Source: DASQZJ01 sp035638775 (GTDB lineage Bacteria; Pseudomonadota; Gammaproteobacteria; UBA5335; SLRW01). Taken from it: a stretch of 64,000 nucleotides of DNA. The stretch covers positions 41,982-105,981 of the forward strand of contig DASQZJ010000005.1 in assembly GCA_035638775.1 (NCBI GenBank). Direction: 5' to 3'. This document shows positions 18,001 to 26,478 of the stretch, one piece after another. Under the pieces are notes generated by a model that was not told the origin of the DNA, searched no databases, and saw nothing but the letters and a program-made list of their open reading frames with translations. The position numbers and the translations under genes were made by a program. Each line of letters starts with the position of its first letter. Within the stretch, counting starts at the first letter, position 1.

Positions 18001-18029
18001 ACTATAGGGAAGGCAGCGGTCGCTGTCAG
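18001..18029 (-). promoter_or_regulatory. Sigma-70-type promoter of the quinone oxidoreductase gene
   Basis: On the minus strand CTGACA (18024-18029), a 17-bp spacer and TATAGT (18001-18006) match the consensus at 5 of 6 and 5 of 6 positions. It sits 53 bp before the ATG of the gene at 17948, with AGGGAG as ribosome site. Confidence 0.6.
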
Positions 18030-18112
18030 CCGGCCGCGTTGCGCGGCGCGCCGGAATCCCCCATGCTTGCGGCCGCGCGAGCAGCCACAAGAACGCGAGG
18101 AGAGATCGACGC

Positions 18113-18484
18113 ATGATCGCCCGGCACATCGCTTTGATCCTGTACGTGAGCGGCGCCGTCACGCTGCTCCCGGTGATCCAGTACCTCCTGCCCCGGCGGG
18201 CCCTCAAAGGGCTGGCCGGGCTGGAGCTGAGCGAGCCGGGCGGGCTGTTCTTCGCCACCCACTGGGGCGCGCTGGTCTTCGTGACGGGGATGCTGCTCAT
18301 CTGGGCCGGGCACGTGCCCGCGCTGCGCGCGGCGGTGGTCCTGGCCGCGCTGGTGGAGAAGGCGGCCCTGGTGCACCTGGTCTATCGCTATCGCCGCCAG
18401 CCGTTCGCGAAGAAGCTGGCGGGGGCGGCGGTCTTCGACGGGGCCTGCGTGATCGTGTACGGGCTGTACCTGCTGGGGTTCTGA
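18113..18484 (+). CDS. Small integral membrane protein, function unknown
   Basis: The 123-residue protein has about four hydrophobic helices (roughly 5-25, 46-65, 69-90 and 102-122), the only loop of note being YLLPRRALKGLAGLELSEPG. It has no signal for a transporter family or cofactor. GAGGAGAG stands 8 bases before the ATG. Its length and topology recall small DoxX/DUF4345-type proteins, but no signature residue supports a firm placement. It is followed 56 bp later by the transglutaminase-like gene on the same strand. Confidence 0.7.
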   Translation: MIARHIALILYVSGAVTLLPVIQYLLPRRALKGLAGLELSEPGGLFFATHWGALVFVTGMLLIWAGHVPALRAAVVLAALVEKAALVHLVYRYRRQPFAKKLAGAAVFDGACVIVYGLYLLGF

Positions 18485-18540
18485 GCCCGGCGCGGTCGCA
18501 ACGCTTGCGCCCCCCGCGAACGCCGGGGCATAGTCGGACG

Positions 18541-19245
18541 ATGGAGGAATATCTGCAGGCGACCTGGTACCTGGACTGCGACGATCCCGCCGTCCGGGAT
18601 TACGCCGCGCGCCATGCCGGCGACGGCTCTGCGCGCGAGCAGGCCGTGCGCCTGTACCACGTCGTCCGTGACGCGATCCGTTACGACCCGTACGGGATGC
18701 GCTTCGAGCCGGCGTACTTTCGCGCCAGCGCCGTGCTCGGCCGGGAGCGTGACTTCTGCATCCCCAAGGCCTTGCTGCTGGCCGCTCTCGCACGTGCGCG
18801 GGGCATCCCGGCACGCCTCGGCTTCGCCGACGTGCGCAACCACCTGGCCACCCCGCGCCTGCTGAAGGCCATGGGCACCGACCTGTTCGTCTACCACGGC
18901 TACACCGAACTCTATCTGGAAGGAAAGTGGCTCAAGGCCACCCCCGCCTTCAACCTCGGGCTGTGCCGGAAAGCCGGGATCAGGCCGCTGGAGTTCGACG
19001 GCCGCAGCGATTCCATCTTCCACCCGTACGACCGGAGCGGACGGCAGCACATGGAGTACGTGCGGGATCACGGCAGCTACGCCGACCTGCCCTACGGCGA
19101 AATCCTGGCCGCGATGCGGGAGGCCTACCCGGCGATGTTCCGCGGGGGAGCCGCCGTGCCGGACGGGGATTTCGAGGCGGAGCTCGCCGACGGCGGTCGC
19201 CGGCCGGGGCGCGCAGTCAGGCGATCCCGAAGTGCTCGCGCATGA
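18541..19245 (+). CDS. Transglutaminase-like cysteine protease superfamily protein
   Basis: The protein has 234 residues. The transglutaminase-like core shows the cysteine in RDFCIPKALLLAALARARGIPARLGF (nucleophile at about residue 73) and the histidine block VYHGYTELYLEGKWLKATPAFN (about 119-140) with the third acidic or Asn residue after it. Such cytosolic proteins act as peptidases or amide hydrolases; the substrate is not known. The C-terminal 30 residues are Arg/Gly/Ala rich. Its end overlaps the biotin carboxylase stop by 29 bp in convergent orientation. Longer in-frame starts upstream lie inside the preceding gene region and are not favoured. Confidence 0.8.
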   Translation: MEEYLQATWYLDCDDPAVRDYAARHAGDGSAREQAVRLYHVVRDAIRYDPYGMRFEPAYFRASAVLGRERDFCIPKALLLAALARARGIPARLGFADVRNHLATPRLLKAMGTDLFVYHGYTELYLEGKWLKATPAFNLGLCRKAGIRPLEFDGRSDSIFHPYDRSGRQHMEYVRDHGSYADLPYGEILAAMREAYPAMFRGGAAVPDGDFEAELADGGRRPGRAVRRSRSARA

Positions 19246-20569
19246 AGTCGGTCGAGAGCCGTCCCTCGCGGAAGTCGTCCTTCTCCAGGATCTGCAGCAG
19301 CAGCGGCAGGTTGGTCCGGATCCCTTCCACCCGCGTCTGTCCCAGGGCCTCGCGCATGCGGTCGATCGCCGTCGCCCGGTCCCGCCCGTGGGTGACGATC
19401 TTGGCGATCATGGGGTCGTAGAACGGCGTGATCTTGATGCCGTCGCGCATCGCGTGCTCGACCCGGATGCCCTCGCCTACCGGGAGCGTGATGCGCTCGA
19501 TGGTGCCCGGGGACGGCAGCAGCTTCTTCTCGGGATTCTCGGCGTACAGCCGGACCTCGATGGCGTGCCCCGCGGGCGGCGTCGGCTCCAGCGTCAGCGG
19601 CTCGCCCAGCGCCACCCGCAGCTGCTCGGCGACCAGGTCGGTGCCGGTGACCAGCTCGGTGACCGGGTGCTCGACCTGGATCCGGGTGTTCATCTCCATG
19701 AAGTAGAAGTTGCCGTCGTTGTCTGCCAGGAACTCGACCGTGCCGGCATTGGTGTAGTTCACGGCGTCGACCAGCTTCAGTGCCGCCTCCCCCATCGCCT
19801 GGCGCATCGACTCGTCGGCCAGCGGCGAGGGCGCCTCCTCCACCACCTTCTGGTGACGCCGCTGGATCGAGCACTCGCGCTCGCCGAGGTGAATGCGCCG
19901 GCCGTGGTGATCGGCGAACACCTGGATCTCGATGTGCCGCGGGTTCTCGAGGAAACGCTCGAGATACAGCCGGTCGTTGCCGAACAGCGTGCGCGCCCGG
20001 TGCTGCACGCCCTCGACCGCCTTCTCCAGCTGCGCCTCGTCCTCGACCCGGGCGATGCCGATGCCCCCGCCGCCGCCCACGGCCTTGATCATCAGCGGGA
20101 AGCCGATCTCCCGTGCCAGCTCGACCGCCTGCTCCGGCGCGACCGGCTCGTGCGTGCCGGGCAGCACCGGAACACCGGCGGCGGCGGCGATGTTGCGCGC
20201 CTCGAGCTTGTCGCCCATGCGCTCGATCACTTCGGGTCGCGGCCCGACCCAGGTCAGGCCGGCCCGCTCCACCGCGCGGGCGAAGTCGCCGTTCTCCGAC
20301 AGGAAGCCGTAGCCCGGGTGCACCAGCTCCGCGCCGGTCTCCCGGGCGGCGTGCAGCACGGCCTCGATGTTGGTGTAGCTCTTGTGCGCCTGGGCCGGGC
20401 CGATGGGGGCCGCCGAATCGGCCATCCGTACGTGCGGGCTGTCCCCGTCCACCTCGGAATGCACCGCGATGGCGTGCCAGCCGAGGCCCTGCACGGCGCG
20501 AATCACGCGCGCCGCGATTTCGCCCCGGTTGGCGACCAGTACCCGCTTTGCCGATGCCTGTCCAACCAC
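19217..20569 (-). CDS. Biotin carboxylase subunit of an acyl-CoA carboxylase
   Basis: The 450-residue stand-alone biotin carboxylase has ATP-grasp architecture: N-domain RVLVANRGEIAARVIRAVQ, the glycine-rich ATP loop KAVGGGGGIGIARV (about 155-168), the EMNTRIQVEHPVTELVTG active-site block with catalytic Glu/Asn/Arg (about 285-302), and the C-domain ending near 450. It carboxylates biotin on a carrier with ATP and bicarbonate. It starts 1 bp after the 73-residue carrier gene, and both share a promoter with the CAAGCGCTTG operator. No carboxyltransferase gene follows, so a transferase encoded elsewhere is needed. It is distinct in context from the housekeeping accB-accC pair. Confidence 0.94.
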   Translation of the reverse strand: MVGQASAKRVLVANRGEIAARVIRAVQGLGWHAIAVHSEVDGDSPHVRMADSAAPIGPAQAHKSYTNIEAVLHAARETGAELVHPGYGFLSENGDFARAVERAGLTWVGPRPEVIERMGDKLEARNIAAAAGVPVLPGTHEPVAPEQAVELAREIGFPLMIKAVGGGGGIGIARVEDEAQLEKAVEGVQHRARTLFGNDRLYLERFLENPRHIEIQVFADHHGRRIHLGERECSIQRRHQKVVEEAPSPLADESMRQAMGEAALKLVDAVNYTNAGTVEFLADNDGNFYFMEMNTRIQVEHPVTELVTGTDLVAEQLRVALGEPLTLEPTPPAGHAIEVRLYAENPEKKLLPSPGTIERITLPVGEGIRVEHAMRDGIKITPFYDPMIAKIVTHGRDRATAIDRMREALGQTRVEGIRTNLPLLLQILEKDDFREGRLSTDFMREHFGIA

Positions 20570-20570
20570 G

Positions 20571-20792
20571 TCAGTCCTCTTCGATCCGGATCAGGGTGTC
20601 CCCCTCCTCCACGTAGGCCTCGGGGCCCGCGACAATCTCTTGCACGGTCCCGTCGCAGGGCGACTCGTGGGGGATCTCCATCTTCATCGACTCCAGGATC
20701 AGCACCTCTTCGCCGTCCTCCACGTGCTGACCGGGCTCGACCAGCACCTTCCAGACGGTTCCGCTCATCGAGGCCTTCACTTCCTCAGCCAT
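20571..20792 (-). CDS. Small biotin carboxyl carrier protein
   Basis: This 73-residue stand-alone biotinyl domain has the biotinylation motif ESMKMEI with lysine K37 between the two usual hairpins, and the typical ending VEEGDTLIRIEED. It has none of the N-terminal Ala/Pro linker or thumb region of AccB, so it belongs to the short carriers used by propionyl- or other acyl-CoA carboxylases. GGAGGAG lies just before the ATG. It is the first gene of a two-gene unit with the biotin carboxylase. Confidence 0.92.
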   Translation of the reverse strand: MAEEVKASMSGTVWKVLVEPGQHVEDGEEVLILESMKMEIPHESPCDGTVQEIVAGPEAYVEEGDTLIRIEED

Positions 20793-20841
20793 GCTCGCTC
20801 CTCCGGTTGCAGGGGTCGTGCGCCGGTCGTTGGGTCGAGGC

Positions 20842-20858
20842 TACCAAGCGCTTGCTCG
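20842..20858. promoter_or_regulatory. Second copy of the TetR operator candidate
   Basis: TACCAAGCGCTTGCTCG is identical over 17 bases to the inverted site at 16344-16360 and contains the palindrome CAAGCGCTTG (20845-20854). It lies 50 bp before the ATG of the carrier gene. On the minus strand a TATAGT hexamer lies just upstream, so the operator would cover the start of transcription. Confidence 0.68.
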
Positions 20859-20974
20859 ATTGGCCGCACTATACACCACGACCGCCATGGATCAAGCGAG
20901 CGGCCCCGAACGCGACGGGGGCGGCAGGCCCGTGCCCGCCGCCCCCGTGCAAGCGATACCGCCCCGGATAAGAG

Positions 20975-21922
20975 CTAGTCCAAGGCCTTTTCCAGCTCCG
21001 GAACCGCCTCGAACAGGTCGGCGACCAGGCCGAGGTCGGCGACCTCGAAGATCGGCGCCTCCTCGTCCTTGTTGATCGCCACGATCGTACCGGCGTCCTT
21101 GATCCCGGCCCAGTGCTGGATGGCACCGGAGATGCCGATCGCAACGTACAGTTCGGGCGCGATGATCTTGCCGGTCTGGCCCACCTGCATGTCGTTGGGC
21201 ACGTATCCGGCGTCGACCGCCGCACGCGACGCACCCACGCCCGCGCCGAGCTTGTCGGCGAGGCTGTAGATGATCTTGAAGTTCTCCTCGCTGCCGACGC
21301 CGCGGCCGCCCGAGACCACCTTGGGCGCGGTGGCCAGGTCGGGACGATCGCTCTTGTGCACTTCCCGGCCCACGAAGCGGGTGTGCTGCGGGATCTCGGC
21401 ATCGACCTGCCGGTCCTCGACCTCGGCGTTGCCGCCCTCGCCGGCGGCCGGATAGGAGGCCCCGCGCACGGTGGCGCACAGGACCTGGTCGCCCGGCGCC
21501 TCCACCGTGGTGATGGCGTTGCCTGCGTAGATCGGCCGCTGGAAGACGTACTCGCCTTCGACCTTCATCACGTCGGTCACCTGGGGCACGCCCAGCAGCG
21601 CGGCGACGCGCGGCATCAGGTCCTTGCCGAAGGTGCTGTTGCCCACCAGCACGTGGGTGTAGCCGTCCTGCACCAGGGAAGCCACCTGCGGCGCCAGCAC
21701 CGCCGCCAGGGCGTTCTCGTTGGCCGGGTCGGTGACCTTCAGCACCCGGGTCACTCCATCGAGCTTTGCCGCCGCGCCGGCCACGTCGTCGCCGCCCTCG
21801 TGGACGAATACGGCAACCTCGAGGGCCTCGGGACCCAGATCCTGGGCGCACCTGACCGCCTTGCCGGTGGCAGCGCTCAGCTTGCCCGCGTCATGCTCCG
21901 CGATGATCAGAACCTTGCTCAT
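20975..21922 (-). CDS. etfA: Electron transfer flavoprotein alpha subunit
   Basis: This is a 315-residue EtfA. The C-terminal FAD domain shows the signature LYVAIGISGAIQHWAGIKDAGTIVAINKDEEAPIFEVADLG in normal order (about 245-290), with GGRGVGSEENF (about 190-200) holding the Arg/Ser that contact FAD. It forms a heterodimer with EtfB that takes electrons from acyl-CoA dehydrogenases. Its ATG overlaps the etfB stop by one base (ATGA), so the two are translationally coupled and downstream of ETF-QO. The window contains a donor (acyl-CoA dehydrogenase) and the acceptor ETF-QO. Confidence 0.97.
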   Translation of the reverse strand: MSKVLIIAEHDAGKLSAATGKAVRCAQDLGPEALEVAVFVHEGGDDVAGAAAKLDGVTRVLKVTDPANENALAAVLAPQVASLVQDGYTHVLVGNSTFGKDLMPRVAALLGVPQVTDVMKVEGEYVFQRPIYAGNAITTVEAPGDQVLCATVRGASYPAAGEGGNAEVEDRQVDAEIPQHTRFVGREVHKSDRPDLATAPKVVSGGRGVGSEENFKIIYSLADKLGAGVGASRAAVDAGYVPNDMQVGQTGKIIAPELYVAIGISGAIQHWAGIKDAGTIVAINKDEEAPIFEVADLGLVADLFEAVPELEKALD

Positions 21923-22668
21923 CAGATCAGCCCCTTGTTCTTCAGTTCGGACACCAGCTCCTGGACGCTCTCGACCTTCTTGCCGCCCTGGCGCGCGGGC
22001 GGCGGCGCCGTACGCGTCACCTTCAGGGGCTTGGCCGCCTCGACGCCCAGCTCCTCGACCGTGGTGTTGTCGATGGTCTTCTTCTTGGCCTTCATGATGT
22101 CCGGAAGCTTCACGTAGCGCGGCTCATTGAGGCGCAGATCGGTGGTGATCACGGCCGGCAGGTCGACCTCGATGGTTTCCAGCCCGGCGTCGATCTCGCG
22201 CGTGACCTTCGCGCTCTCGCCCTCGATCTCTACCTTCGAGGCAAACGTGGCCTGCGGTCGCTGCCAGAGCGCCGCGGTCATCTGGCCGGTCTGGCCCTGG
22301 TCGTCGTCGATCGCCTGCTTGCCCATCAGCACGACCCCGGGCTCCTCCTTCCCGGCCAGCTCCGCGAAGACCCGCGCCGCAGTCAACGGCTGCACCGCCT
22401 CGTCGGTCTGCACCAGGATGGCGCGATCCGCGCCCATGGCCAGCGCCGTGCGCAGCTGTTCCTGCGCCTGCTGCGGACCGATGGTCACGGCGATGATCTC
22501 GTCGATCTTGCCGGCCTCCTTGAGACGCAGGGCTTCCTCGACGGCGATCTCGTCGAAGGGGTTCATGCTCATCTTGACCCCCTCCGTGACCACACCGGAC
22601 TCGTCCGGTTTGACCTGGATGCGGACGTTGTAATCAACGACCCGCTTCACGCATACCATTGCTTTCAT
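21922..22668 (-). CDS. etfB: Electron transfer flavoprotein beta subunit
   Basis: The 248-residue EtfB starts MKAMVCVKRVVDYNVRIQ and holds the AMP-binding GKQAIDDDQGQTG motif (about 123-135). It also has the recognition-loop leucine region LRLNEPRYVKLPDIMKAKK (about 184-202) that docks to dehydrogenase partners. It contacts acyl-CoA dehydrogenase and pairs with EtfA. It follows ETF-QO by 57 bp on the same strand. Confidence 0.97.
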   Translation of the reverse strand: MKAMVCVKRVVDYNVRIQVKPDESGVVTEGVKMSMNPFDEIAVEEALRLKEAGKIDEIIAVTIGPQQAQEQLRTALAMGADRAILVQTDEAVQPLTAARVFAELAGKEEPGVVLMGKQAIDDDQGQTGQMTAALWQRPQATFASKVEIEGESAKVTREIDAGLETIEVDLPAVITTDLRLNEPRYVKLPDIMKAKKKTIDNTTVEELGVEAAKPLKVTRTAPPPARQGGKKVESVQELVSELKNKGLI

Positions 22669-22725
22669 GTCGTCGAATGCTCCCAGTCTGGATGCGGAAT
22701 CTTCCGGGGCTCCGCCCGGCGGGAC

Positions 22726-24327
22726 CTACAGATTCTGGTAATTGGGGCCGGAACCGCCTTCCGGCGTCACCCAGGTGATGATCTCGTAGGGATCCTTGAT
22801 GTCGCAGGTCTTGCAATGCACGCAGTTCGCGGCATTGATCTGCAGGCGGAGCCCCTGCTCGTCCTCGACCATTTCGTACACGTTGGCCGGGCAGAACCGC
22901 GTACAGGGGTTATTGTACTCTTCCCGGCAGCGACTGACGCAGATGTCCGTGTCCGCCACCTTCAGATGCACCGGCTGATCCTCGTCGTGCTCGGTGGCCG
23001 CGAAATACACGGATTGCAGGCGATCCTTGGGCGGCAGGTCCCGCTGGTAGAAGTCCCGCTCCGGCGCCGGATACTCGCCGACCTTCTGCAGCGAGGACCA
23101 GTCCGCGCGGGTTTCCAGGGTACGCGGCAGCCGCCCGCCGGTCACGGTCTCCACCGCGGCGTTGATCAGGCCTCGCCAGAGGCCCTTGTGGAACCCCGGA
23201 CGGATGTTGCGCACCTGGTAGAGCTCACGGCCCACCGCCGACGCCCGCAGCTTCGCGTCGTAGCCCCTGGGAGAGAGCTCATCGCCCGCGAGATGCTCTG
23301 CGGCGATCATGCCCGAGCGCATTGCGGTGTGGGTGCCCTTGATCTTGGGCACGTTGAGCGTGCCGCCGCAGTCGCCGACCATCAGTGCACCCGGCATCTC
23401 CATGGTGGGCATGGCCTGCCAGCCGCCCTCGACGATGGCCCGTGCTCCGGAGGAGAGGATCTTGCCGCCCTCGAGCAGCCGCTTGATCTGCGGATGGTGC
23501 TTGAATTGCTGGAACAGCTCGAACGGGAACAGGTTCGGGTCCTCGTAATCCAGCCCGACCACGTAGCCGACCGCCACGCGGTTGTCGTCGTAGTGGTAGA
23601 CGAATCCCCCGCCGTAGGTGCGGCGATCCACCGGCCAGCCGATGGTATGGGTGATGCGGCCGGTCTCCGTGCGGCCGTCCGGCACCTGCCAGAGCTCCTT
23701 GAAGCCGATCCCGTACGTCTGGGGGGATTTGCCCTCGTCGAGCTCGTAGCGCCTGATCAGCTGCTTGGTGAGGCTGCCCCGGCAGCCCTCGGCGAACACC
23801 GTGACCTTCGCCCGGATATCCACGCCCGGCGTGTAGCCGGACTTCTCGGACCCGTCCCTGGCAACGCCCATGTCGCCGATGCGTACCCCGGCGACATTGC
23901 CGTCATCGTCGAACAGGGTGTCGGCGGCGGCGAAGCCGGGGTAGATCTCCACGCCCAGCTCCTCGGCCTGGGGCGCGAGCCACTTGCACACGGCCCCCAG
24001 GGAGACGATGAAGTTGCCGCGGTTGTGCATCTGCGGAGGCAGCGGCATCCGCGTCGCGCCGCTCTTGCCCAGGAACAGGAACTCGTCCTTGCCAGCGGGC
24101 ACGCACATGTTGGGCGGGTTGTCGCGCCAGCCGGGCAGCAGCTCGTCCAGCGGCTCCGGCTCGATCACGGCACCGGCCAGGATCTGGGCCCCGACCTCGG
24201 AAGCCTTCTCGATCACGCAGACCTCGGTGTCCGAGTTGAGCTGCTTGAGCCGGATCGCGGTCGCCAGGCCGGCAGGGCCGGCGCCCACGATCACGGCGTC
24301 ATATTCCATTACGTCACGCTCTGCCAC
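22726..24327 (-). CDS. Electron transfer flavoprotein-ubiquinone oxidoreductase (ETF-QO)
   Basis: The protein has about 533 residues. The N-terminal FAD dinucleotide fold is DAVIVGAGPAGLATAIRLK, and the middle holds the quinone-binding and membrane-surface segments. The C-terminal 4Fe-4S ferredoxin-like domain has INAANCVHCKTCDIKDP together with the earlier CRFEEY-like cysteine pair region (CVSRCREEYNNPC). It takes electrons from EtfAB to ubiquinone at the inner membrane. GTG 24327 is preceded by GGGGG at about 9 bases; ATG 24309, six codons later, is an alternative. It heads the ETF-QO, etfB, etfA unit. A palindromic CCCGGAACCGGG lies upstream at 24368-24379. Confidence 0.95.
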   Translation of the reverse strand: MAERDVMEYDAVIVGAGPAGLATAIRLKQLNSDTEVCVIEKASEVGAQILAGAVIEPEPLDELLPGWRDNPPNMCVPAGKDEFLFLGKSGATRMPLPPQMHNRGNFIVSLGAVCKWLAPQAEELGVEIYPGFAAADTLFDDDGNVAGVRIGDMGVARDGSEKSGYTPGVDIRAKVTVFAEGCRGSLTKQLIRRYELDEGKSPQTYGIGFKELWQVPDGRTETGRITHTIGWPVDRRTYGGGFVYHYDDNRVAVGYVVGLDYEDPNLFPFELFQQFKHHPQIKRLLEGGKILSSGARAIVEGGWQAMPTMEMPGALMVGDCGGTLNVPKIKGTHTAMRSGMIAAEHLAGDELSPRGYDAKLRASAVGRELYQVRNIRPGFHKGLWRGLINAAVETVTGGRLPRTLETRADWSSLQKVGEYPAPERDFYQRDLPPKDRLQSVYFAATEHDEDQPVHLKVADTDICVSRCREEYNNPCTRFCPANVYEMVEDEQGLRLQINAANCVHCKTCDIKDPYEIITWVTPEGGSGPNYQNL

Positions 24328-24367
24328 GAATTCATCCCCCTGGTTGGTATCGCTGGATGCATCCGAC

Positions 24368-24379
24368 CCCGGAACCGGG
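24368..24379. promoter_or_regulatory. Palindrome upstream of the ETF-QO operon
   Basis: CCCGGAACCGGG is an inverted repeat of five bases about an AA centre, 41 bp before the GTG start. It contains the GGAACCG half-site seen before other acyl-CoA genes here. No convincing -35/-10 pair was found around it, so an operator role is only suggested. Confidence 0.25.
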
Positions 24380-24451
24380 CGCTAAGGGTATCATCATTTG
24401 GATATACCTGCCTTGCGCCCGCGGCGTTTGACCACGATCAGCCAGGGCGGC

Positions 24452-26221
24452 TCAGAACGCGTCGGCATCCAGCTCCATCACCACGCTGGAGCCGCTGCGC
24501 ACCGCCGGCGCCAGGCCGTGTACGCGCGGCAGCAGGTGCGTGGCGAAGAACCGGGCGGCGGCCAGCTTGCCGCGGTAGAAAGCCTGGTCGGGACCAGCCG
24601 CGAGCGCGGCGCGTGCCGCGCGCGCCCACATGTTGCCCAGCGCCACCAGGCCGCACACCTGCAGGTAGGTCGCTGCGGCCGCCCCCGGCAGGTTCGGGTC
24701 CGACTGTGCCCCGGCACGAACATGCTCCGTGAGCGACTCCAGCTCCTCCAGCGCCGCCTGCAGCGGGCGCGTGATGAAGGCCAGGTCCCGGTTGTCCCGC
24801 TCGGCCTCCAGCAGCTCCCGCACCGGCCCGGTCAGGCACTCGATCAGGCGCCCGCCCCGCAGGCCGAGCTTGCGGCCGATCAGGTCCATGGCCTGGATGC
24901 CGTTGGTGCCCTCGTACAGGCAGGTGATCTTGCTGTCCCGCGCGATCTGCTCCATCCCGTGCTCCTGGATGAAGCCATGGCCTCCGAAGACCTGGATCCC
25001 CATGCTCGCCAGGTCGAAGCCGGTGTCGGTGAGGAACGCCTTGCAGATGGGAGTGAACAGCTCCACGTGATCCAGCGCCCGTGCGCGCACCGACTCCTCC
25101 GGGTGATGACGCGCCAGGTCCACGTTCACGGCGGTGTCGTAGAGCATCGCGCGTCCGCCCTCGGTCAGCGCCTTCATGGTCAGCAGCATCCGCCGCACGT
25201 CGGCGTGCTCGATGATGCTGACCGTCTCGCCGTCGCGCACACCGGCCGGCCGCCCCTGCCTGCGCTCCCGGGCATACGCGACCGCGTTCTGGGTCGCCAT
25301 CTCGGCCGCGCCCAGGCCCTGCGTACCCACGGAGATGCGGGCGGCATTCATCATCGTGAACATGTTCTGGATACCCCGGTTCTCGCCGCCCACGAGGTAG
25401 CCCACGGCATCGTCGTAGTTCATCACGCAGGTCGGGGAACCGTGGATCCCCATCTTTTCCTCGAGGCTGGCGCAGGTCATGGCGTTGCGCTCCCCGGGCT
25501 CGCCCTGCTCGTCCGGCAGGTACTTGGGCACGAGAAACATGCTGATGCCCTTGATGCCCGGCGGCGCGTCGGGCAGCCGTGCCAGGACGAAGTGCACGAT
25601 GTTTTCGGCCAGGTCGTGCTCGCCGGCCGTGATGAAGATCTTGGTGCCGTTGACGCGGTAGCTGCCGTCGCCGTGCGGCGTTGCACGGGTGCGCACCAGC
25701 GCCAGGTCGCTGCCCGCCTGCGGCTCGGTGAGGCACATCGCGCCGCTCCACTGCCCGCTGATCAGGCGCGGCAGATAGAGATCTCTCAGGGCCTCGTCGC
25801 CGTGCACCTCGAGGGCGTCGCAGGCGCCGTTGGTCAACAGCGGGAACAGCGAGAACGCCATGCAGGCGGAGGACATCATTTCCAGCAGGGCCTGCGAGAG
25901 CACGTAGGGCAGGCCCTGGCCGCCGTATTCGGGGCTGTGCGAAAGACTGCCCCAGCCTCCCTCGACGAACAGCTTGTAGGCTTCCCGATAGCCGTCCGGC
26001 GTGGTCACGTCGCCGTCCTCGAGGCGGCAGCCCTGGCGGTCTCCGGGCTCGTTGAGCGGCGCGACGCTGCCCTCGATCAGTCGCGCGGCCTCCTCCAGCA
26101 CGCCGCCCGTAATATCCGGGGTGACTTCCTCGAAACGCTCGATCCCGGAGAGACGCTCCATCCCGACGAGTTCGTTCAGCACGAACTGCATGTCTCTCAG
26201 CGGGGCCTTGTAGCTCGCCAT
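24452..26221 (-). CDS. Acyl-CoA dehydrogenase, long form with C-terminal extension
   Basis: The 589-residue protein is of the PA0506/FadE-like class that acts on fatty acyl-CoAs. Acyl-CoA dehydrogenase signatures are MCLTEPQAGSDL (FAD/substrate binding, about 160) and IQVFGGHGFIQEHGMEQIARDSKITCLYEGTNGIQAMDL (about 420-460). The second includes the glutamate of the YEGT motif, the usual catalytic base region in this class. The C-terminal about 110 residues form the extra helical domain of long ACADs. It introduces the 2,3 double bond and reduces EtfAB. ATG 26221 is preferred over longer Arg-rich frames. It is preceded by an ACCGTTCGGT operator-like site and has its own promoter. Confidence 0.94.
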   Translation of the reverse strand: MASYKAPLRDMQFVLNELVGMERLSGIERFEEVTPDITGGVLEEAARLIEGSVAPLNEPGDRQGCRLEDGDVTTPDGYREAYKLFVEGGWGSLSHSPEYGGQGLPYVLSQALLEMMSSACMAFSLFPLLTNGACDALEVHGDEALRDLYLPRLISGQWSGAMCLTEPQAGSDLALVRTRATPHGDGSYRVNGTKIFITAGEHDLAENIVHFVLARLPDAPPGIKGISMFLVPKYLPDEQGEPGERNAMTCASLEEKMGIHGSPTCVMNYDDAVGYLVGGENRGIQNMFTMMNAARISVGTQGLGAAEMATQNAVAYARERRQGRPAGVRDGETVSIIEHADVRRMLLTMKALTEGGRAMLYDTAVNVDLARHHPEESVRARALDHVELFTPICKAFLTDTGFDLASMGIQVFGGHGFIQEHGMEQIARDSKITCLYEGTNGIQAMDLIGRKLGLRGGRLIECLTGPVRELLEAERDNRDLAFITRPLQAALEELESLTEHVRAGAQSDPNLPGAAAATYLQVCGLVALGNMWARAARAALAAGPDQAFYRGKLAAARFFATHLLPRVHGLAPAVRSGSSVVMELDADAF

Positions 26222-26370
26222 GGTCGTGTCGCTCCCAGTGAAGTTTGCGGCGGGACGGAGAATTCGCCGGCATCGCATCGCCACGTCCGCGGGGGACGCG
26301 GTGCGTGCCGCGAGCCGCTCCCGCAGGGGCCCGGTGCGGGCGCGGAGTCGGCGCATAAGTCTATTAAAAA

Positions 26371-26383
26371 CGACCGTTCGGTT
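26371..26383. promoter_or_regulatory. Operator-like palindrome in the acyl-CoA dehydrogenase promoter
   Basis: ACCGTTCGGT (26373-26382) has ACCG/CGGT arms. On the minus strand it lies between TTGGAA and TAATAG hexamers that could serve as -35 and -10 for the dehydrogenase gene, about 150 bp upstream of its start. The arrangement TTGGAACCGA is shared with the promoter at 3729. Confidence 0.45.
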
Positions 26384-26397
26384 CCAATTGCTCGCGC

Positions 26398-26435
26398 CCA
26401 AACGCGCGGGGGCCGGTCCCCGCGGACCGGCCCCC
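26398..26435 (-). terminator. Hairpin after the thiolase gene at 26479
   Basis: A perfect 12-bp GC stem (26408-26419 with 26424-26435, 4-base loop) lies 43 bp beyond the thiolase stop. On the minus strand it is followed by GCGCGTTTGGG, so the T tract is weak, but the stem is very stable. It separates the thiolase/hydratase pair from the acyl-CoA dehydrogenase gene. Confidence 0.6.
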
Positions 26436-26478
26436 GCCACGGTGCCACGCACCCCGTAGCCGGGCGCGTGCGACGGGC

